Source of the DNA: Microgenomates group bacterium GW2011_GWC1_46_15
GTDB lineage: Bacteria > Patescibacteria > Microgenomatia > UBA1400 > UBA12028
NCBI GenBank assembly: GCA_001002285.1
Contig: LCLX01000001.1
Span: forward strand, 248,001 to 312,000
DNA: 64,000 nucleotides
Reading direction: 5' to 3'
The translations under genes and the position numbers were made by a program. Below the pieces are notes generated by a model. The model was given only the letters and a program-made list of their open reading frames with translations. It was not told the origin of the DNA and ran no database searches. The stretch's first letter is position 1. Each line of letters starts with the position of its first letter. Positions 16,649 to 24,912 of the stretch are shown here, piece by piece.

Positions 16649-18142
16649 ATGGCAGTACAACACAAACGCGTATCATTGCGGACAAAACTGTACAGTATTT
16701 TCGTTATTTCTTTATTTTTACTCACAATTTTTTTCCGCGCGTATCATTTTTCGCAGAACATTCAGTTTGATCAGGATTTTGGTCGTGATTCACTGTACGC
16801 GATGCGAATGCTCAATGGTAAGTTGACGTTGCTTGGTCCGCAAGCAAGCGTGGGGGGATTTTATCTTGCGCCACTCTATTTTTATCTGGTTGCGGCGGTA
16901 TACGGTCTTGTTGGATATATTCCCCAGACAATGTCGGTTGTGTTTATTAGTATGGGAATAGCGACAGTTTGGATTGGATTTCATCTACAGAAAACATATT
17001 TTTCGCGCACCGCAGCGCTCCTTTTTCTCATATTTGTGGTTACACATCAAACACTCGTTATCGCAAGCCGTTCCGCAACCAATCAGCCAATTATTCCGCT
17101 TGTTACAGTGGTGACAGTACTTGCATACATGGCGGCTTTACAGAAAAAAACGCTACGGTCATATCTCTATGTTGGATTGGCGTACGGTTTATACTTCCAC
17201 GTTCACTTTAGCGGACTTCTTTTGTTTCCCGCGCTTTTACTTTTGACTTTTATCCAAAACAAAGGAACGGTTCGATACACCATACAAAAATTTATTGCAG
17301 TCGGTCTCGGTATTTTTATTATGCTGAGTCCACTCGTGTTTTTTGATCTTCGGCACAACCTTATTACAACAAAAGCATTTGTCACATATATCTCCGCGTC
17401 GGCGGAAGGAAAAGCGATTGCGACGAACTTACCGCACTGGAATACTGTGGAAAAAATTCAACACACACTCAAATTTTTCTCGCCAAATATGGTGTTGAGC
17501 CTCTTGATTATTGGTTTAGCGGGTGTGTGTGCGGTCAAAATGCGCGAGCGGCATATTGGAAGCATGCGGAGGTCATATCTCATGGCTTTAGGTGTGTTTT
17601 CTCTGAGTTCAATCGCATTTATTTTTGTGTATCGAGGATACTTGTTCGATTACTATGTACTTTCCCAGCTCACGGTATCGTTATTGTTTGTTTCCGCGTT
17701 GTTATCTTTATTGCGTCCACGTATGATCGCGTTTGGACTTGTAAGTATAACGGCGATTTTTTTCCTCCGCACATTGGACTATAGCCCAAAGTTTCGGACG
17801 ATTGCGAACCTGCGCCCCATCATGGATGTGATGGAAACAGATCTCAAAAAGTCTCCAAACAAACCGTTTGCTGTCTTTCAGGACAGCGTTGACGGACTTT
17901 CAAGTTTAGCGTATTCGTACCGCTTTTTGTTTGAACGCGACGGATTTCACCCAGTGAGTGAGTATTTTTATGAGCAAGCCACTGTATTGTATGTGGTGGC
18001 TGAGGGTGGTGAGATTAATCCGGCGTTACTTGGGAACTTTGAAGTGCGTATGTTTGGGCCTGGTTCATACGCGCTTTTGCAAAAAGTGCATACTGGCGAA
18101 CAAGATATATTTGTATACAGAGTAGAAAAGCACAAAGACTAA
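16649..18142 (+). CDS. GT-C glycosyltransferase, PMT/ArnT-like (GT39)
   Basis: Probably transfers a sugar from a lipid-linked donor to an acceptor outside the membrane. The 497-residue protein has about eleven hydrophobic helices. After helix 1 comes the outer loop with FDQDFGRDSLYAM, holding the acidic residues that form the GT-C active site, and then GPQASVGGFYLAPLYFYL, a pattern common to GT39/PMT_2 proteins. The last 130 residues form a soluble outer domain. It overlaps the nuclease gene on the other strand by 4 bases, tail to tail. Confidence 0.85.
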   Translation: MAVQHKRVSLRTKLYSIFVISLFLLTIFFRAYHFSQNIQFDQDFGRDSLYAMRMLNGKLTLLGPQASVGGFYLAPLYFYLVAAVYGLVGYIPQTMSVVFISMGIATVWIGFHLQKTYFSRTAALLFLIFVVTHQTLVIASRSATNQPIIPLVTVVTVLAYMAALQKKTLRSYLYVGLAYGLYFHVHFSGLLLFPALLLLTFIQNKGTVRYTIQKFIAVGLGIFIMLSPLVFFDLRHNLITTKAFVTYISASAEGKAIATNLPHWNTVEKIQHTLKFFSPNMVLSLLIIGLAGVCAVKMRERHIGSMRRSYLMALGVFSLSSIAFIFVYRGYLFDYYVLSQLTVSLLFVSALLSLLRPRMIAFGLVSITAIFFLRTLDYSPKFRTIANLRPIMDVMETDLKKSPNKPFAVFQDSVDGLSSLAYSYRFLFERDGFHPVSEYFYEQATVLYVVAEGGEINPALLGNFEVRMFGPGSYALLQKVHTGEQDIFVYRVEKHKD

Positions 18143-18849
18143 ACTTGTTGAAACTCGTGTTTTGCTTGAGAGCGGAACTGTTTTAGAATTTCGTCAAATT
18201 GTTGGCGCAATTGGATACTTTCAACGTGGAGTTGATCTCTGCGATGTGGACTTATGGGAACAGGATCGAAAAATGATCGCTGCCATGCCCCACTTTTCTC
18301 TCTCGCCCTCTTTTTATCTGCTTCGAGCAGATCTCGATTGGTTCTAATCATATGGGCGAGTCGGGATAGTGCAATAAGGTCGTTCCACATATTTGTCATA
18401 GCACCAACGGATACATATGCGGTTTCGGTCCTATACAAGAAGACCATTGCGGTTATATTTGAAAGAGAAAATGTGTGTGCTGCTGCAACGCTTGTAAGAA
18501 TGGTTTGAAGCTTAAACCGTTCAAGATGTTTATGATTTGGAGGTTTAAAATCCACAACGGTAAACCCTCCGATGACTACATCGGGGATGGCAGTAAGAAG
18601 GAGTCTATCACTGAGTGGTCTTGTTAATACTGTTCCTGGTTGCACGGATTGTTCTTCATGTAAGATTGCGGAAATTCCTTCTGACTCATACCCAGGAAAA
18701 GTTCCGTATGCCGTACGTAGTTTTGCAAGAAGAGCTTGATGTTTAAGAATTCCTTGGAGTGCTGCCTCTGAAGTGGAGTCAGGATGGTCGTTGTTTGTTG
18801 CAACTGCAATAACATCCGTAGCAGAGATTGTCTCAACGTTATTGTTCAT
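18139..18849 (-). CDS. PD-(D/E)XK nuclease-like protein
   Basis: A 236-residue protein whose centre reads LLLTAIPDVVIGGFTVVDFKPP and then LQTILTSVAA. The Asp of IPDVV, the DFK triad and a following Gln-containing helix match the motifs II-IV of the RecB/Cas4-like PD-(D/E)XK fold; a His in GILKHQALL may serve as motif I. Unlike Cas4 it has no cysteine cluster. It would cut DNA, but its partner and role are unknown. The C-terminal third is a charged helix. No CRISPR array or cas gene lies nearby. Confidence 0.62.
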   Translation of the reverse strand: MNNNVETISATDVIAVATNNDHPDSTSEAALQGILKHQALLAKLRTAYGTFPGYESEGISAILHEEQSVQPGTVLTRPLSDRLLLTAIPDVVIGGFTVVDFKPPNHKHLERFKLQTILTSVAAAHTFSLSNITAMVFLYRTETAYVSVGAMTNMWNDLIALSRLAHMIRTNRDLLEADKKRAREKSGAWQRSFFDPVPISPHRRDQLHVESIQLRQQFDEILKQFRSQAKHEFQQV

Positions 18850-18894
18850 ATCGTGCTAGGCGGGTATGTCTGTTGTAGCATACAATAGATAAAC

Positions 18895-19146
18895 ATGAAA
18901 TCGGCACAATCCATCGCGCAACCTACCCACCAGCCTTCTCAGCACAAACTTGAGGAACTCAAAGATAAACTCAACATCTATGAGGAAAAACTGGCATGGA
19001 AAATGAAGTTTTACCGTGGTGTTATCCACGAAAGCGCATCATCCGAGTTAAAACATGCTGAGGTTATGGTACTACGTGCGATGGTTGATGGGTTGAAACA
19101 AGAAGTTGCCGAGTTAGAACAAAAGATACATGATACAAACGCTTAA
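18895..19146 (+). CDS. Small coiled-coil hypothetical protein
   Basis: An 83-residue protein: a Gln/Pro/His head of 15 residues, then two heptad-patterned helices (LEELKDKLNIYEEKLAWKM and VDGLKQEVAELEQKI). It is probably an antiparallel helical hairpin. A TACAAT hexamer (18881-18886) lies 8 nt before ATG, so the mRNA has little or no leader. It is divergent from the nuclease gene, 45 bases away. Function unknown. Confidence 0.65.
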   Translation: MKSAQSIAQPTHQPSQHKLEELKDKLNIYEEKLAWKMKFYRGVIHESASSELKHAEVMVLRAMVDGLKQEVAELEQKIHDTNA

Positions 19147-19160
19147 AAGCAACGCATTGG

Positions 19161-19166
19161 TATAAT
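19161..19166 (+). promoter_or_regulatory. -10 box TATAAT, 6 nt before ATG 19173
   Basis: TATAAT-GCCGGT-ATG. The predicted transcription start coincides with the A of the start codon of the methyltransferase gene. Confidence 0.7.
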
Positions 19167-19172
19167 GCCGGT

Positions 19173-19901
19173 ATGAAATATCCACAATGGAAAGGACTTA
19201 CGCGGTGTTGTGTTTGTGGTGGAAAAAGATTTATCCAAAAGAACATTTTATGGAAAGAACTTATTCAGGATTGGGAGCTTTCTGACGACGAAGTCATTGC
19301 GATGAATCAGCAGCAGGGATATACGTGTACAACGTGCAGATCAAATCTCCGGAGCATAAACTTGGCGGCCGCACTCATGCATGAAGGAGGAGTTTCATGG
19401 GCGCAGCTTAAGCATGAAACATTCGATCATTTTTGCCGGTTTTCATCTTTTGCACAAACAACGTCACTTTTGGAAATCAACTCCGTGTACACACTTACAT
19501 CAAGACTCAAACATTGTATACACCATACGCTTGCCTCGTATCCGAAATATGATATGCAGCATTTATTACTCCCGTCCCATACATATGATATCGTTGTGCA
19601 CGCCGATACTCTAGAACACCTTCCAAAAAAAGAAAAAGGATTGAAAGAATGCTATCGGGTGTTAAAAAAAGGCGGGGCGTTACTCTGTACAATCCCCATT
19701 GTTCTCACAAAGTTAACGCGCTCACGTATTGGAATGAAGCCGAGCTATCATGGAAAATCGTTTATCCGGAAGCATGATTATCTTGTGTATACAGAGTTTG
19801 GCGCCGATTTTTGGACATACTTTTTGGATGCGGGGTTTTCACGTATAGAGCTTTTTACGATAAGCGGACCAAACTCTCTTGTTATCATTGCAAGAAAATA
19901 G
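19173..19901 (+). CDS. SAM-dependent methyltransferase with N-terminal zinc-ribbon-like part
   Basis: The 242-residue protein begins with CCVCGGKRF and later YTCTTCRSN, two Cys-x2-Cys pairs that could bind zinc. The rest is a class I methyltransferase of the Methyltransf_11 kind, with a shortened motif I region and the segment YDIVVHADTLEHLPKKEKGL followed by ECYRVLKKGGALLCTIP. The canonical glycine-rich motif I is not obvious, so cofactor binding should be checked. Substrate unknown; similar proteins occur in glycan gene sets. Its promoter predicts a leaderless mRNA. Confidence 0.75.
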   Translation: MKYPQWKGLTRCCVCGGKRFIQKNILWKELIQDWELSDDEVIAMNQQQGYTCTTCRSNLRSINLAAALMHEGGVSWAQLKHETFDHFCRFSSFAQTTSLLEINSVYTLTSRLKHCIHHTLASYPKYDMQHLLLPSHTYDIVVHADTLEHLPKKEKGLKECYRVLKKGGALLCTIPIVLTKLTRSRIGMKPSYHGKSFIRKHDYLVYTEFGADFWTYFLDAGFSRIELFTISGPNSLVIIARK

Positions 19902-19933
19902 TGTGCCTATTCAAATCACTGTACAATGAGCAT

Positions 19934-20746
19934 ATGCAGACTATTGTTTTGGGACACGATGAGCCCATATTTTGTGAACAGGAATGCCAGGACAGTGTCC
20001 GGCAGAAAAATGGCAATACTCTGCCCACGTTCACGTTATTTTCTTTGGATGACGTTTCTTTAGTACGCCATATTGAAGGATGTGTTGATCGTACGCACGC
20101 GAAACGTATAACAGTTGTCGCGAGGGCACACTCGTATACACCATTGTTTGCTGATATGACAAAACTGACGAACCAAAAACGGTTTGGTGTTACGTTTCTT
20201 GTGGTGGAAGAGCATCCGCGCGAGTCTTTTACGGTTCTTCCGCACGTTCTCGCGCTCATGGATGTGTTTGTTACACTACCGTGTTCTCTCCAGGAACTTT
20301 CTCAAACGCTGCGCGAGCTCCGCGACACAACGCAGCACCTCGCGTGTTTTATCCATGATGGCATTCCACAAACGACTGACCGCATTCCACACGTTCCGTT
20401 TGGTTCAATTCCCACGGTTCACGCGGGCGGGTCGTGTGCAGTGTTTGCGACGGGGTTTGATATTGTCCGCGCAGAAGACATGGTGTCATCGCTTGAAAAA
20501 AACGATACTCTCACCACACTGTTATATGTTCCAACGCTCAATCCGTTTGATCGTAACGCTGTGATTTCTGCGGCAAAAGAATGTGGCGCGTGTGTGGTGA
20601 TTGAACAAGAACACTGTGTTGGCGGTTTAGCTCAGCAGATTGGTGAAACGCTCTCGCGGTACGCGCCCGTGCCTATGGAAGTGTCACGGAACATGACTGC
20701 GCTTCCGCAAACAATCAAAAAAGTGTTACAGCGCAAGCGGAAATAG
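19934..20746 (+). CDS. Transketolase C-terminal-like protein (lone half)
   Basis: The 270-residue protein matches the central pyrimidine-type and C-terminal domains of transketolase/DXS enzymes: VHAGGSCAVFATGFDIVRAEDM, LLYVPTLNPFDRNAVISAA, then VVIEQEHCVGGLAQQIGETL. The thiamine-diphosphate N-terminal half is absent and no partner gene lies in the window. It may pair with a distant N-terminal subunit, as in split transketolases, or have another role. ATG 19934 is chosen because TACAAT (19922-19927) ends exactly 6 nt upstream; earlier in-frame codons would lie inside the methyltransferase gene. Confidence 0.7.
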   Translation: MQTIVLGHDEPIFCEQECQDSVRQKNGNTLPTFTLFSLDDVSLVRHIEGCVDRTHAKRITVVARAHSYTPLFADMTKLTNQKRFGVTFLVVEEHPRESFTVLPHVLALMDVFVTLPCSLQELSQTLRELRDTTQHLACFIHDGIPQTTDRIPHVPFGSIPTVHAGGSCAVFATGFDIVRAEDMVSSLEKNDTLTTLLYVPTLNPFDRNAVISAAKECGACVVIEQEHCVGGLAQQIGETLSRYAPVPMEVSRNMTALPQTIKKVLQRKRK

Positions 20747-21550
20747 GAAGAGAAGCAGTATGGCGAGCGCAATACGGTAGATGACAAATGGTGTGAATCC
20801 ATACTTTTTTAACAGAGGAAGCGTGGCGGAAATAGTAAAAAATGCAGTGATAAATGCGGCAATAAACCCAACCGCCGTCTGCATCAGCAGCGCCGTGGTG
20901 AGTCCCGCAGGCTCTTTGATTAATTTCAAACTTTCAAACACGGCGGCGGCGCCCATCGCGGGAATTCCTAAAATAAATGCCGTTTCAACCGCGTCATCAA
21001 ATGAAAGTTTCCGTGTGAGCGCACCAACAATCGTGATACCGGATCGCGACACACCGGGAATAACCGAGATTGCTTGAAAGATACCGACGACAATGTAGTC
21101 CCAGAACTTTAATGTGGATTTTTTTACACCATGAACAAGCGTGTGATGGAGTTTTTTTTCTGCCCACACTAATATAAACGCAATAAGAAATGTTGTAAGT
21201 GCAACAACGTGCACGCTCGCCTGCAGCTTCTCGATTGTGCTGTGGAATAACGCACCAATAATAAGAACGGGAATGGTTCCGGCCACAAACAACATCCATG
21301 TCTTTTTTTGCGATGTGGAAACTGGCGATACAAATGACTGTAAAATCTGTACAATCCGCTTCCAAAAAAACACAACAACAGCCAAGATTGCGCCCAACTG
21401 GATCACCACATTAAAAAATAGCGATGGCTCTGTAATACCCAACAGTTTCTCGGCAATAATGAGATGGCCGGTACTGGAAACAGGAAAAAACTCGGTAACA
21501 CCTTCAATCACACCAAGCAAAAGAGAGTTCCAGAACTGCCAAATATCCAT
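20726..21550 (-). CDS. uppP: Undecaprenyl-diphosphatase (BacA type)
   Basis: Removes a phosphate from undecaprenyl diphosphate so the lipid carrier can be reused for peptidoglycan and glycan synthesis. The 274-residue membrane protein has both family signatures: GVTEFFPVSSTGHLI near the N-terminus (catalytic Glu and Ser-rich loop) and PGVSRSGITIVGAL in the second half, with the essential Arg. About eight helices and normal length. On the minus strand TAGGCT (21562-21557) precedes ATG 21550 by 6 nt. It overlaps the transketolase-like gene by 21 bases, tail to tail. Confidence 0.95.
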   Translation of the reverse strand: MDIWQFWNSLLLGVIEGVTEFFPVSSTGHLIIAEKLLGITEPSLFFNVVIQLGAILAVVVFFWKRIVQILQSFVSPVSTSQKKTWMLFVAGTIPVLIIGALFHSTIEKLQASVHVVALTTFLIAFILVWAEKKLHHTLVHGVKKSTLKFWDYIVVGIFQAISVIPGVSRSGITIVGALTRKLSFDDAVETAFILGIPAMGAAAVFESLKLIKEPAGLTTALLMQTAVGFIAAFITAFFTISATLPLLKKYGFTPFVIYRIALAILLLFLFPLAL

Positions 21551-21567
21551 ATCTTTAGCCTACGGGG

Positions 21568-22848
21568 TTAGAGCACGAATAACAAGATGGTTGCAGTGGA
21601 CATGACTACGAATGTAATACCGCCCAGCACATTCGATACCAACGAATTCGCATGCTTTCCCATCACTTTTTTGTTGTTCGCAATGTGCATGATAACGAAA
21701 ATAAGCGGAGGAGAAATGACGCCATACATCACTGCGGTGTACACGAGCGCCTTGATCACGTCTACATGAAACGCGTTCATTAAAACACCAAGAAATGTAG
21801 ACACAATCATCACGATGTAAAACTTTGCCGCTTTATGAAACGGTTTATTCAGCCCCGTATCCCACCCAAACGCTTCGGAAAGGACGTACGATGAAGAACC
21901 TGCGAGCACGGGAATGGCAATCAAACCCGTACCAACGATGCCGAGCATGAACAATACATACGCAAAATCACCGGCGATTGGGCGCAGTGCCTCAGCGGCC
22001 TCTTGTGCCGTGGTGATGTTCGTGATGCCGTGCGAAAACAATGTGACTGCGGTGGTGAGAATGATAAACCACATCGTGATGTTTGAAAAAATCATGCCAA
22101 TCGTTACGTCGCCGCGCATGCGTAATAACTCGTGTTTGGTTACAATCCACCGTTCAAGTATTTTTTTCATCTTGTCTTTTTTATCTTCCACTTCGATGGA
22201 AGCCTGCCAAAAGAATAAATACGGCGAGATCGTTGTTCCCAATAGCGCAACAAGAAGCATGGCGCGGTCTTTTGTCCACACAATCGTTGGAATTGCGGTG
22301 TGTTTGAAAGCGGCGAGCCAATCAATGTGCAGACTAAACGGAACAAGAAAGTACAGCAAAAGAACGAGTGTCATCCACTTCATGTACTGTGCAAACTTGT
22401 GATATGGAAGAAAAATAATCACGAGAATCATGAACGCCGCATACCCGAGTGCAAGCGTCCACTGCGGAATGGGGAAAACAAGATGCGTTGCGGCGGCCAT
22501 GCCAGCAATGTCTACACCAATATTAATCGTGTTCGCGGTTACAACAAGCGCCGCGAGAGAAAAAAGAAGAAATGGTGGATAGTGTTTTTTCAGAACACCG
22601 GTTAATCCTTTTCCTGTTACAAGCCCGATGCGTGCGCACATCTCTTGAACTGCAATCATGAGCGGTGTTGCAAACCATGCCGTCCATAAAAACAGTGTGC
22701 CCGTTGCTGCTCCTGCCTGCGAAAATGTTGTAATGCCGGAGGGATCATCGTCTGCGGCGCCGGTAACGATGCCGGGACCAAGTGCAGAAAGCCACGCACG
22801 CAATTTTTGGCTGAGTTTCTTCACAAGTGATTTGTGGAATGATGCCAT
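21568..22848 (-). CDS. Nramp (SLC11) family transporter with altered metal-site motifs
   Basis: A 426-residue protein with about eleven helices. It begins GPGIVTGAADDDPSGITTFSQAG, the place of the Nramp helix-1 DPGN motif, here DPSG. The helix-6 region reads GTTISPYLFFWQAS where classic manganese/iron Nramps have a Met-Pro-His signature. Both substitutions remove canonical transition-metal ligands, so the ion may be something else, for example Mg2+ as in NRMT-type relatives. It would act in the cytoplasmic membrane. A TATGAT hexamer (22862-22857, minus strand) lies 8 nt before its ATG. Confidence 0.85.
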   Translation of the reverse strand: MASFHKSLVKKLSQKLRAWLSALGPGIVTGAADDDPSGITTFSQAGAATGTLFLWTAWFATPLMIAVQEMCARIGLVTGKGLTGVLKKHYPPFLLFSLAALVVTANTINIGVDIAGMAAATHLVFPIPQWTLALGYAAFMILVIIFLPYHKFAQYMKWMTLVLLLYFLVPFSLHIDWLAAFKHTAIPTIVWTKDRAMLLVALLGTTISPYLFFWQASIEVEDKKDKMKKILERWIVTKHELLRMRGDVTIGMIFSNITMWFIILTTAVTLFSHGITNITTAQEAAEALRPIAGDFAYVLFMLGIVGTGLIAIPVLAGSSSYVLSEAFGWDTGLNKPFHKAAKFYIVMIVSTFLGVLMNAFHVDVIKALVYTAVMYGVISPPLIFVIMHIANNKKVMGKHANSLVSNVLGGITFVVMSTATILLFVL

Positions 22849-22855
22849 TGTCTAC

Positions 22856-22862
22856 TATCATA
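22856..22862. promoter_or_regulatory. Palindromic -10 element shared by two divergent genes
   Basis: Bases 22856-22862 read TATCATA on the plus strand and TATGATA on the minus. The plus hexamer TATCAT is 7 nt before ATG 22869; the minus hexamer TATGAT is 8 nt before ATG 22848. One AT-rich element thus appears to serve both leaderless genes. Confidence 0.55.
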
Positions 22863-22868
22863 GAGAGT

Positions 22869-23540
22869 ATGAACTCTGATGTGCAATATGTGTACCGCAC
22901 GCATCCCCGCGCCCGTTCCGTAAGCATTAGTATCCGCGATGGTGCGGTGGTTATAACCTCGCCGCGATTTGTCCCCCGCATGTTTGTGCAGGCGTTTGTA
23001 AAACGGTCGGAGGCGTGGATTTCCCAGCATTTGGAAAAAGCGCGCGGTGCATTTGAAAAAAAACAGAGTATGCGAAAAAAAAATACAGTGCTATTTTTGG
23101 GAAACGAGTATCAAGTTACTGTTGATGAAACACGTCCCCGTGGTATTACGGTGGAAGAAACAACGCTGTATGTGCACCCCGTAAATCGCACAGAAACATC
23201 GGTACAACGTGCTATTGAACGGTGGTACAGCGCACAGGCAGAATCGCTGATTACACGATTAGCGCACGAGTTGGCAAAGCGCATGGATGTGTCATTTGAA
23301 AACATCCGTTTCCGAACGCAAAAAACACGGTGGGGTAGTTGTTCAATACGCGGAACGTTGTCGTTTAACCGCAAGTTGATTGGTGCGCCACGTGAGGTGA
23401 TTGAGTACGTGATTATTCACGAGCTGACGCACATTACGCACATGAATCACGGAAAAACGTTTTGGGAAAGAGTTGCGATGTTTGATCCGCTCCACAAGAC
23501 ACACAAAAAATGGTTGAGAACGCACGGAGTACTTTTGTAA
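22869..23540 (+). CDS. YgjP/DUF45-type M48-like metallopeptidase
   Basis: A 223-residue protein ending in the zinc site VIIHELTHITHMNHGKTFW, that is HExxH followed five residues later by a third His, preceded by RWGSCS. This is the YgjP/WLM family with a SprT-like fold. Members are predicted intracellular proteases or strand-rich metal-binding proteins; no substrate is known. The start at 22869 is fixed by the adjacent -10 box; an upstream in-frame codon at 22827 lies inside the divergent gene. Confidence 0.88.
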   Translation: MNSDVQYVYRTHPRARSVSISIRDGAVVITSPRFVPRMFVQAFVKRSEAWISQHLEKARGAFEKKQSMRKKNTVLFLGNEYQVTVDETRPRGITVEETTLYVHPVNRTETSVQRAIERWYSAQAESLITRLAHELAKRMDVSFENIRFRTQKTRWGSCSIRGTLSFNRKLIGAPREVIEYVIIHELTHITHMNHGKTFWERVAMFDPLHKTHKKWLRTHGVLL

Positions 23541-23550
23541 AATCTCAGAG

Positions 23551-23572
23551 AGTCCTCTGAAAGGGGACTTTT
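23551..23572 (+). terminator. Possible weak intrinsic terminator
   Basis: Inverted repeat AGTCC (23551-23555) and GGACT (23565-23569) with a 9-nt loop, followed by only three T. It follows the YgjP-like gene, and the short T run makes termination doubtful. Confidence 0.35.
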
Positions 23573-23582
23573 GTAGTGCGGT

Positions 23583-24254
23583 ATGATGGATATATTGAAA
23601 ATTATGGCAAAAATCTTGGAGTGGTATCGTTCGATGATGATGCAAGTTCAAAAATGGACTGCCCCGAAGCGTATGCAGATCATTCATGCTTTTGTGGTGG
23701 CGGAGGTTCTGTTTTCTTTAACGACTGTGGTATTGGTTCTGTTTGTGCCAACCAATATCCGCTTATTTGTGTTGTTATTCGCAGTTGGCAAAAAACTTGG
23801 TGTGTTGTCTGCGGGCATGCTGTGTCTCACACTCGTGCCAGGAATCATCCGGCGGTTTGGGATTCTCCCGGAACTGCGAGTCTTCCTGATGATGTTCCGT
23901 AGGCATTTTGGCATTCTCACGTATCTTTTCGCGGTAGCACACTCTCTATTAACATATTGGCTGCCGGCGCTCCGGTTTGGGTTTACACCGATTTTAACGT
24001 TTCAACTGCTTGGCATGATCGCGCTTGGATTTGGTACACCGCTATTTATTACGTCCAATGATTTTTCTGTCCGCGTTCTGCAAAAGTGGTGGGATCATGT
24101 ACACTCGCTTGTCTACCTCATGTTGTTTTTCGCTGCACTCCACACACTGTTTACCTCGCCAACAACGGGAATCCTCCTCATGGCAGTCGTTGTCCTTGAG
24201 GTGATCTCATACCTTGTACAATACAGCCATGGTCATACTGTTCCACGGGGATAA
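23583..24254 (+). CDS. Ferric-reductase-like transmembrane protein (MsrQ/YedZ-like)
   Basis: A 223-residue protein with about six membrane helices. The segment RRHFGILTYLFAVAHSLLTYW and the later DHVHSLVYLMLFFAALHTLF carry paired His residues in successive helices, the haem-binding pattern of the ferric-reductase-like domain. It may move electrons across the membrane, as MsrQ does for MsrP, although no MsrP is in the window. The last 26 bases overlap the leaderless holA gene. ATG codons at 23583 and 23586 are adjacent and equally possible. Confidence 0.75.
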   Translation: MMDILKIMAKILEWYRSMMMQVQKWTAPKRMQIIHAFVVAEVLFSLTTVVLVLFVPTNIRLFVLLFAVGKKLGVLSAGMLCLTLVPGIIRRFGILPELRVFLMMFRRHFGILTYLFAVAHSLLTYWLPALRFGFTPILTFQLLGMIALGFGTPLFITSNDFSVRVLQKWWDHVHSLVYLMLFFAALHTLFTSPTTGILLMAVVVLEVISYLVQYSHGHTVPRG

Positions 24255-24912
24255 CACCACGCAGTCGCGGCAGGCATTTGTTTCCGCATTGGGCGAAGCT
24301 CAGCGCAAAGGCGAAGTTCTGCGGCTTGAAGCAAAAGCACTCAGTTTGCGAATATTAGAAGAAGCGTTGGGAACGCAGGCGCTTTTTTTTGGAAATAAAA
24401 CGGTTATCATTGAAGAGCTGTTCAGCCTGCCCAAAAGCAAAGCGAAAGACGAGTATATCAAGCAGATCGCGCAAGCCACCCATGTTGATATTTTGTTGTG
24501 GGAGTCAAAACAGCTTTCCCCTGCCCAGCTCAAAAATTTTGTGCAGGCAAAGGTACTTGGATTTAAGTTGAATCCGGTCGTGTTCGCGTGGCTTGATAGC
24601 TTGTTTCCCGGAAATCTTGCATATGCGGTCAAACTTTTGCAGGCTGCAGTGGAACGGGAGAGCGCTGAGATGTGTTTTGCCATGCTTGCCCGCCAAATCA
24701 GATTATTGCTGTCCGTGAAAGACGGTGTCATTCCCAAACTTGCACCGTTTTCCGTTGCCAAACTGCAAAAACAAGCCCGCGTGTTTACACTGGAGCAGTT
24801 GCTTCGCGCGCATACCGCACTTGTAGATATTGACCGCCAGCAAAAAACATCAGCAACCCATCTTTCGCTTCACGCTCAGCTGGATCTTCTTATGGCAGAA
24901 CTTTTGGGGTAG
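24229..24912 (+). CDS. holA: DNA polymerase III delta subunit-like protein (short)
   Basis: Helps load the sliding clamp. The 227-residue protein begins VILFHGDNTTQSRQAF, the usual opening of HolA, then has a AAA+-like region (TVIIEELF) and a helical C-terminus with LARQIRLLLSVKDG and a final ALVDIDRQQKT helix, matching the collar domain. At 227 residues it is well below the usual 330, so the middle part is reduced. TACAAT (24217-24222) lies exactly 6 nt before ATG, so it has its own leaderless promoter inside the upstream gene. Confidence 0.78.
   Translation: MVILFHGDNTTQSRQAFVSALGEAQRKGEVLRLEAKALSLRILEEALGTQALFFGNKTVIIEELFSLPKSKAKDEYIKQIAQATHVDILLWESKQLSPAQLKNFVQAKVLGFKLNPVVFAWLDSLFPGNLAYAVKLLQAAVERESAEMCFAMLARQIRLLLSVKDGVIPKLAPFSVAKLQKQARVFTLEQLLRAHTALVDIDRQQKTSATHLSLHAQLDLLMAELLG

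Noticed and set aside
18139..18849. Cas4 of a CRISPR system
   Set aside because: The nuclease-like motifs are present, but there is no cysteine cluster, no other cas gene and no repeat-spacer array anywhere in the window.
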